The notes under the pieces were generated by a model. It was not told where the DNA came from and made no database searches. It worked only from the letters and a program-made list of their open reading frames with translations. Shown here piece by piece: positions 57,991 to 64,000 of a stretch of DNA of 64,000 bases. The translations under genes were made by a program, and so were the position numbers. Source of the DNA: Gloeopeniophorella convolvens (taxonomy: Eukaryota > Basidiomycota > Agaricomycetes > Russulales); assembly GCA_022496205.1 (NCBI GenBank), contig WTXD01000049.1:142159-206158 (forward strand). Direction: 5' to 3'. Position 1 is the first letter of the stretch. Each line of letters begins with the position of its first letter.

Positions 57991-58003
57991 AAAAGGGGGG
58001 GTA
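57991..58003 (+). other. Polypurine-tract-like sequence (internal)
   Basis: AAAAGGGGGGG followed by TAAT, very like the tract at 59395 that precedes the LTR. Confidence 0.5.
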
Positions 58004-58059
58004 ATTTCTCATCTTTTCGTCAGACTCCCCGGTCTACAACAACTCGAGCACTTCTTACC

Positions 58060-59375
58060 ATGTCTTTCACCTTCAACAACACCGACTACGACGCCCTGTC
58101 CACCGCTTCCCGTACTCCCTCTCCCCCGTACATTCCCCAGTCCCCGACTACGTCGTATCTACGACCATCGACCCATCATCCTTATGCAAGCCCCCACCAC
58201 GTTCGACTCTCCTCCCTCTCCGGGCGGAACACCCGCATCCGAGGCCCCACTTCCCATCCCCCCTCCGGCCACGGACCCCAGCACCTGGCACGCCTACATC
58301 GCCTCCTTTGATGACGCCGCTGAGGTTCACGAGGCAACGGTTCCGACTGAAGAAGAAACCCAGGCCTACAATGAGGCCCACCTTGTCCCACCATCTCCCC
58401 CTACCCCAGACGCGGAGCGCGAACGCCGAGAGTCGGTCGAACAAGAGATACTCTGCGAGGACGACGCTATGGAGAACTCATTCAACGCGCTGCCACAATC
58501 ACCATCGGAGCAATGTCGCTCCATCTCCCCGACCACCCTTCCCAGTCGAACTCCGCTCCCTTATCGTCCAGTACGCGCTGGACCAGCTCAAGGAGGTAGA
58601 AGACTGGTTGAATCTCCCGCAAGAACGCGTCCAGTACCTCCTTGACGAAGCAGACCGGATGGACGACGCGGTAATCAACCGGTACCTCACTAGGGCGATC
58701 GCGGAGTTCCAGCACGACCCCCGACTCAGGGGGTTCACCAAGAACGAGGGGGAGCACGTGAGAGAGTTCACCGTCACCGGACCCTACGGGGACATAGTGC
58801 ACCCCCGCTATTATAAACTTATCGATTGTGCTGAGCTGTACTACCTCGCACTTGCCCACCGCCACATCCTACGAGGTGTGCGTTCCATGCCTCGCGGAAC
58901 CCCACCTGGTCCCCAGACCGCCTTACGCGCCGACTTCTACACGGACCTCGTAGCGTCCGAACCCCACATGATGAGTCGCATCCGACAGCTCGCTGACCCT
59001 GGTGTCGTGGGAGACATCTCCCGTCTCCAGACCTTCCATCGCCAAATCCGGGCGATTGACAACGAGGTCAACGCGTTACAACAACGGCGCTATCGCCTCG
59101 CCCGCGACGTCGACCCGGTGGTGGTCCGACTCGAAAACGCGGCCCTCGTCCACCGCGCACATCTCGACAACGTGTACACTACCACTGGACATCGACGTCT
59201 CAATCGCACCCGAGCCCGCGCGAGCTCCAGTTCCAGCTCTGGATCAATTAGGTCAAACCACTCGGCGGCACCCAGCAACGAGCGAGCGACACCTCGTCGT
59301 CGACAAGACCCTTATCCGATGAGGGACAGCACGGCCGTCGTCACGCACGGACTCCCTCCTCACCTCGACCTCTGA
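58060..59375 (+). pseudogene. Unassigned protein inside the gypsy-like element, two frameshifts
   Basis: It starts MSFTFNNTDYDALSTASRTP (58060) with a Ser/Pro-rich head, then continues in a second frame from about 58184 (APTTFDSPPSPGG, PSTWHAYIASFDDAAEVHEA) and in a third from about 58520 (VELRSLIVQYALDQLKEVED onward). The third part, about 280 codons, is helical and charged: RVQYLLDEADRMDDAVINRY, REFTVTGPYGDIVHPRYYKL, IRAIDNEVNALQQRRYRLAR, with a Ser/Arg-rich end. There is no zinc knuckle, protease or polymerase motif. It could be a divergent Gag or an extra ORF downstream of a lost pol. Function unknown. Confidence 0.5.
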
Positions 59376-59407
59376 AAGCTGGGGCTTTCATCCTAAAGCG
59401 GGGGTAA

Positions 59408-59927
59408 TGTTACGGCTCTACGTACTGCCCTACTATTTTTCTTACTCTTTCCTTTTTCGTACGGTACGCGCCTCGTTCTCGCGCTGCGCCGCTCGTCTCG
59501 TCTCCTCGTTCTCTTGCGCCGCATCGCCTCTCTGACTCCTCGCGCCTCGTTTACGACTACCAGGATCCCTGTCTTCGTCTTATGCAAACCCTTCTGTACG
59601 ATATAGCTGTGCCACGTCGAGTATTTAAGGACTAGCTCATTCACTCTGTAACTACAAGCTTGTCTCCTGTATTCTCCAGTACAGTAGCTACAGCGCGAAT
59701 ACCGAGTCCCTTCTCTCCTCTATCCTCAGTCCGAGCGACCCGATTGGTCGCCCATCGTCACCACGTCCCAGCCTATCGACGAAGGATCCACGCGGATCCA
59801 CGAGCTTGACTCAACAGAACCCTTCGTCGCAGCGAGTCCCGACTGGGAGCCCCGACGCGAACCCGAACCGTCCGTGCCCAGCGACGACGATTCAACGCCC
59901 GAACCCGAGTCGCGCACGAACGTTACA
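59408..59927 (+). repeat. 3' LTR of the gypsy-like element
   Basis: It begins TGTTACGGCTC right after the polypurine tract and ends GAACGTTACA, so the ends are TGTTACG/CGTTACA. It contains a TATA-like GAGTATTTAAGGAC at about 59618. The base after its end continues an NLR exon on the opposite strand. Confidence 0.7.
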
Positions 59928-61913
59928 AGTGGATTCGGGATCGTTGACCCAATCAATGATGTACTCGAGGAACGCTCCTCGTGTCCCTGGAAGGCACCGC
60001 TTGCTGCGTTTGGTAGCTTGAGCCCGACCCGTAAGCAATTTCCATTATCTTTGCGTCCAGGCTTGTGCGGGAGACGTTGATTAATTGCAGAGACACTGGA
60101 TAATCCGACAACGGTACGCACCGACAACGGCGATCTCATTTGAAAGCTGCTCCATTTGACTGGAGATTTTACCAATCTGCCCCGAGACCTCTTTGACCTT
60201 ATCCGAACCTGACCCACGGTGACTGCTGCCGTGGCTGCCATGAGGTCCATAAGCTGCCTCTTGAGGCGAGCAGAGCAGCACAATACCCTCGATCGTCTTG
60301 TTGGCCTTGTTGCCGTTGACGTCGTGGTCGAACAAACGTTCATCTAGGGAGGGCAACTCGGCGTAAGCACAACGATTGAGACATCGCGATGAATTTGAGA
60401 CATACGGAACTTGGTGTTCCTCGCGTATGATTGGACAAAATCGCCGCAGTCACAGCAATGCCCGAATCGCCTCCAGGACCTTGACCTGCCTAGGTCCACC
60501 TCGTTGTTGTTGCCTTCCCAGGTATTCGCTACTTCCACAATGTCGAAGGCATCAAGTATAGCCTGTAGGAGCGATGTGATGTTGCGATCACGCTCAATCT
60601 GGCCTTGAATCTCCTGAATAGCGACGCAAGTGAGACTGCATCCTCATGCCCCAGTAAAACGGCGTGCGCACCCTTGGGATGAAGAGAGGATGCTCCAAGC
60701 CATCTTCGCGTACGGATGAACCTGGTTCAAGATGGCGCACCGCGGATGGGAAAGAGACATACCTCCGCGATCTTCCCAGTGATGTCCACTACCCATGCCA
60801 TGTTCACCACAGCTCCCCATGTGCTATACAAGTCGCTCGCATGATCTGCGATGTTTGGAGAATCGTTCAAGGTATCCATAGTTGTGGCTGTCGCTCTGAG
60901 AGAGACTGCATATTCTCAACTGCATCTTTGGCACCCTATGCGACGTCGGGCGTCTGCAAGCCAAGGCGACCTGGAGAGGCTAGCGGCTGGAGGTGGAGTG
61001 GCCGTGGTGCTCTCGGAAAGAACTGTGTCGGCGCTGTCTGGAGCGGAAGCGGCGACTGGTGCAGAGACAGTGGCTTGGGTTGTCACGGTCACGGCTGATA
61101 TGCGGAGGGTCATTTGTTGTGCCAAGTTTTCCGAGAGATGCTCGCTAGGCGTTATATCAAAGTCTACGCCGAAATGACCGGCCTTCAGATGATGGAAAGC
61201 AAAGAGCCAGTCTGTCAAAGCTACGGGAAACGTCTGACTCAGAGAATCAGACGACAGCTCAAGAGTTCCCAGGTGAACATTCTCGCGAGATCCCCGTCTC
61301 TTAAAAATGCGCAAAACGAGGCGCGAAGACGAGCTGATGGTGCTGCGAGAGGTCATTTGCAAAGCGGTAGTACGAGACAATGACGAACGCACAACTCGCC
61401 GAGCGTCTCTCCCCATGATACGAATCCGCCTTGCTCTTGATGGCTGCAGTCTCTCGCTCAGGATTCACCCCGTCAGTTGCATGACGAATCTCCATCTCCT
61501 GCCGAATATCCGATTCGCCCTGCCGACGAATGGAGAACGCCCAGTATATACTTGTCTTGGTATTTCAGACCATGCCCACGTAGGCCTGCAAGAAGACACG
61601 AAGTTGAGTCTCCGATGGCTTTCAGGATAATTGGAGCTCAGATACTCACCGCGAAGCGTCACCCGCAGAGGTACGTCATCACGTGACTGCGTTGTATCTG
61701 CCGCTGATGGCTGATCGATATCGTGACGGGCACTGTTTGGTGAGATGGTTTAAACTCGGACATTGCGGCAGGTATACACTCCAACTTACGACTCTGGGTT
61801 TCACCAAGGATGGCTGGGCAGCGCTGGTGATCACGAGGATGGTGAATCGGTGAGTCCCAGTGTATGTCGAGGTTGAATCCTACTCACGAATGCACTGTTT
61901 GTACGCTCGACAT
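59928..61913 (-). pseudogene. NLR/STAND protein gene, 5' part only, truncated by an LTR
   Basis: The start MSSVQTVHS (ATG 61911-61913) splices to AAQPSLVKPRV and PSAADTTQSRDDVPLRVTLR. A C2-like N-terminal part follows: WAFSIRRQGESDIRQEMEIR, SASCAFVIVSYYRFAND, VHLGTLELSSDSLSQTFPVA, FDITPSEHLSENLAQQ. Next is the helical N-terminal domain common to basidiomycete NACHT proteins: AIQEIQGQIERDRNITSLLQ, AILDAFDIVEVA, CCDCGDFVQSYARNTKF and DKVKEVSGQIGKISSQME. The last exon reads CLPGTREAFLEYIIDWV, the conserved segment just ahead of the nucleotide-binding P-loop, and breaks off at the LTR edge (59927). No NACHT, WD40 or ankyrin part is present on the far side. Exon joins are partly inferred. Confidence 0.68.
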
Positions 61914-63139
61914 TTTACGGTGCTGCGAGCGTAGATCATATAAAGGATGTAAGGGAAAGGGGGGCTGGGAGTTGCGCCCTGCAGGTATATGTGATAGAGA
62001 ACACGCGGTGACTAGCGGGCTGTTTGGCTGTGGTTGGTCGAAAAATCGAACACGAGCGCGAGTCGATGAATGATTGATCAATCCCTTGCAGCTCGCCACG
62101 CCACAATCAACAGGTATCAACGTGACCGCGGCGCCAGCAGCTCTCGTACCTCACCATCCCGCCAGATTCTGCCGCCCTTCCAGGTCCAGCGGCAGATCCC
62201 GCTCTCTTCCCCCCGGCCTCCCCACCGCGATCCACCGGCCTGGCTTTCTCCCGCAGGCTCTGAACGCGAACGTTTGAACTCCCATGCAGCGCTCCTTCTT
62301 TCCCCCTCCTTCTTTCCCCCATCCTTCTGCCATTCCCGGCCGTTCCATGCACCCGCTCACCCCGCCACCCCCAGCGTCGCCCTCGCCCTCGCCCTCGCCC
62401 TCGCCGCCGCCGCATTCGCTCCCCGCAGGGCATACCGACCCCGCTCGGACAAGGCCCCTTCGCCCCCGGTCCGCTCGCTGGGCCCCCTTCCCACCCTTCC
62501 AGCAGCGCAGCCGCCGCCAGCACGGCATGAGCCCTGGGAGCTCGCCCAAGGCCCAGCTCGGCGCCGCCAGCAAGAACTACTGTCCGCCGTCACCGGCAGC
62601 CGTCACCGCAGCCAATCAGACCAACCAGGTCCACAAGGTCTCTAAAAAGTACAACGTCAGCTTTCCAAAAGGAGACCATCCGCGACACGGAGGGTGCGCC
62701 TCCGACGCGCGCCGCGTTTGCGCAGAACTCGTAAGTTTAGCAAGTTGGGCTCATTCATAGCCAAGTACGCGAATTGAAGGCCATGTCCGCCCTTCACCCC
62801 GCAGCCTCATCTCGGGTAGACCCTCTCCAGTCATACCAAACTCCCCAGCGGCTTTGAAGCAGGAAGGCGGTAGACCTTATGTGGAATGTGCGTATACTGT
62901 GGTTAATCGCGCTTTTCCTTACATGTCTCAGAAACTACCTCAGTTCACTCACATTTCCAATCTGCCTTCTGAGATGTCGCGCCCGCTGTTGCACCCCCTC
63001 TCATTTCGATCCTCGTCACAGACAATTCACTTTCATCGACACGGGCCGATCGCGCGCAGGAGGCATGCGGCGCAGCAAATGAAAGTCAATTTTGTCTCTC
63101 GGGTTCTTGTGGAAAACACCCACTCCCTTTCTTCGACGC
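61914..63139. other. GC-rich intergenic stretch with a CCCTCG simple repeat
   Basis: A TATA-like sequence (CTTTATATG, minus strand, about 61936-61945) lies ahead of the NLR start. At about 62379-62408 there is a tandem run of CCCTCG/CGCCCT hexamers inside Pro/Ser-rich open frames (62284-62760 on plus) that I do not trust as genes. Nothing else recognised. Confidence 0.4.
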
Positions 63140-64000
63140 ATGCCCCGACAAGTCGGACAAGCAGAAGCGCAAGCGCAAGCCCAGGCGGCGTGAAGGCAAG
63201 GAGGCGTGGCGGGTGCGGGAAGAGACGGGGCCTGCTAGTGCGTTGCGTTGTGTTGCGTTGCGTGCGGCGGCGCTGGGTGCTGATTGATGCTTTAGTGTGG
63301 TAGATGAAGGGGGACGTAGGGCCTGAGGCGGCCGTCAAGAAGGCCAAGAGGGAAAAGAAAGTCACCGTTGCTGAGGAGATCGAGTCTGCGTCGAAGGATG
63401 CTGCGCTAGAGGAGCCCAGCGACAACGAACCAGGTGTGCACAATCCCTCCTTCCTCATGCGGTGGCTCTGAGCTCTAACGATCCAGCAGCTCTCGAAGTA
63501 GAATTCGAGAAGGAGAAATGGCGCAAGGATAAGAAGATTTTTAAAAAAAGCAATCGTCGCCGAGTCTGCCTCTCGGCTTGATCTGTCAGGTGGCTCTGCT
63601 CCCTCATTGAACGCATATCCATCTGACCGCCTAGGCACCAGTCCACAAACCCTGGTAATTAAGGGGAAAAGCGCAAGCCCGATGACGATGCCGCCGCCTT
63701 GCCCAGAAAGCCCCGCATACTATCCACGCCCACACCCGCATACGTCTCCCTGCCGACACCGAGGCATCCTTTGAGACGTCCTCCATCTCCGTGCACCTTC
63801 CACCCTCCGCGCCGCCGCACCTCCCGCCCGCCTTCGACGCGCTGGCGGTGCCCGTCGCGTCATCCGGCGCGTTCCCGGGCTTCAGCGGGCCGACACCTGT
63901 GCAGCCGTGCGCGTGGCCACCCGCGCTCACGGGGCGTGACATCATCGGCATCGCGGAGACGGGCAGCGGCAATGCGCTCGTGTTCGCATCCCGCGCTCAC
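63140..64000 (+). pseudogene. DBP3-type DEAD-box RNA helicase, degenerate and cut by the window edge
   Basis: DBP3 helps pre-rRNA processing in the nucleolus. Recognisable pieces lie in different frames: a lysine-rich start after ATG 63140 (DKSDKQKRKRKPRRREGK, reached only by a shift within a run of four C); VKKAKREKKVTVAEEIESAS (about 63330); ALEVEFEKEKWRKDKKIF; then, after a shift at the run TTTTTAAAAAAA (about 63538-63550), AIVAESASRLDLSGG; and after another shift near 63720, the Q motif [20 protein letters not shown] and Walker A as [16 protein letters not shown]. The Walker lysine and threonine (GKT) are replaced by Asn and Ala. Several independent lesions in one gene mark it as a pseudogene. 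An intact paralog should exist elsewhere in the genome. Confidence 0.75.

Larger units (their letters stand above)
57991..59927 (+). mobile_element. Partial Ty3/gypsy-like LTR element: extra ORF, polypurine tract and 3' LTR
   Basis: From left to right: a purine tract, a broken ORF (58060-59375), a second purine tract AAAGCGGGGG (59395-59404) and an LTR of about 520 bases (59408-59927). No gag, protease, RT or integrase is visible in the window and no 5' LTR was found, so this is the 3' part of an element or a non-autonomous derivative. The right end lies inside the NLR gene. The left boundary is uncertain. Confidence 0.6.

Noticed and set aside
62284..62760. Plus-strand frame of 158 codons with SPSPSPSP repeats
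   Set aside because: Generated by the CCCTCG hexamer repeat in GC-rich DNA; no domain, and alternative frames are equally open.

Overview
This is nuclear DNA of a filamentous basidiomycete, most likely an Agaricomycete of the polypore/wood-rot type. The genes are broken by many short introns (about 45-65 bases, GT...AG). The proteins match fungal families. Expanded basidiomycete families are present: BTB/POZ proteins, RecQ-like helicases, NLR/STAND proteins and cytochrome P450s. Two nuclear tRNA-Asp genes carry anticodon-loop introns. No bacterial signals were seen. Most genes had to be assembled from exon pieces by reading through splice sites, so spans are from start codon to stop codon and include introns.

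Layout. 1.4-5.1 kb (-): a terminal nucleotidyltransferase with two tandem nucleotidyltransferase modules, the first with a ruined active site. 5.9-7.2 kb (-): RNase P/MRP subunit Rpp1, divergent from a Syn8-type Qc-SNARE (7.4-8.2, +). 8.8-10.4 (+): an aldo/keto reductase of pyridoxal-reductase type, convergent with the CHK1 checkpoint kinase (10.6-12.6, -). 13.1: tRNA-Asp. 13.7-16.1 (-): a type I metacaspase with several tiny exons. 17.5-18.2 (+): a PEBP protein. 18.8-21.5 (+): a 5-oxoprolinase that ends after its HyuA half. 21.7 (-): a second tRNA-Asp. 21.9-24.4 (-): BRF1 of TFIIIB. 24.6-25.4 (-): a four-helix membrane protein. 26.5-28.4 (+): site-2 protease. 28.6-29.0 (-): RPL38. 29.4-30.9 (-): an MDR oxidoreductase. 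31.6-32.4: an inverted-repeat element. 33.1-33.9 (-): YKT6, divergent from a CM1-domain microtubule-organising coiled-coil protein (34.1-37.5, +). 38.5-40.4 (-): P450. 40.9-45.3 (-): P5A ATPase (Spf1), divergent from a BTB protein (45.9-46.9, +).

The right-hand 17 kb is a graveyard of mobile DNA and broken genes: two inverted-repeat elements (47.6-48.5 and 48.5-48.8), a RecQ-like helicase whose last codons come from an LTR, a decayed Ty1/copia element (50.5-56.5, -) with unequal LTRs, a palindromic repeat block (57.7-57.95), a partial Ty3/gypsy-like element with an extra ORF and a 3' LTR (to 59.93), an NLR gene cut off by that LTR just before its P-loop (59.9-61.9, -), and a frameshifted DBP3 RNA helicase pseudogene running off the end (63.1-64.0, +).

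Functionally the left 46 kb is housekeeping without an obvious pathway cluster: RNA processing (Rpp1, nucleotidyltransferase), Pol III transcription (BRF1, tRNAs), membrane fusion (Syn8, Ykt6), ER homeostasis (S2P, Spf1) and cell cycle/cytoskeleton (CHK1, CM1 protein). I found no CRISPR, operon or secondary-metabolite cluster. The least ordinary items are the tandem pseudo/active nucleotidyltransferase, the half-length oxoprolinase, the LTR-truncated NLR and the extra ORF bracketed by two polypurine tracts.
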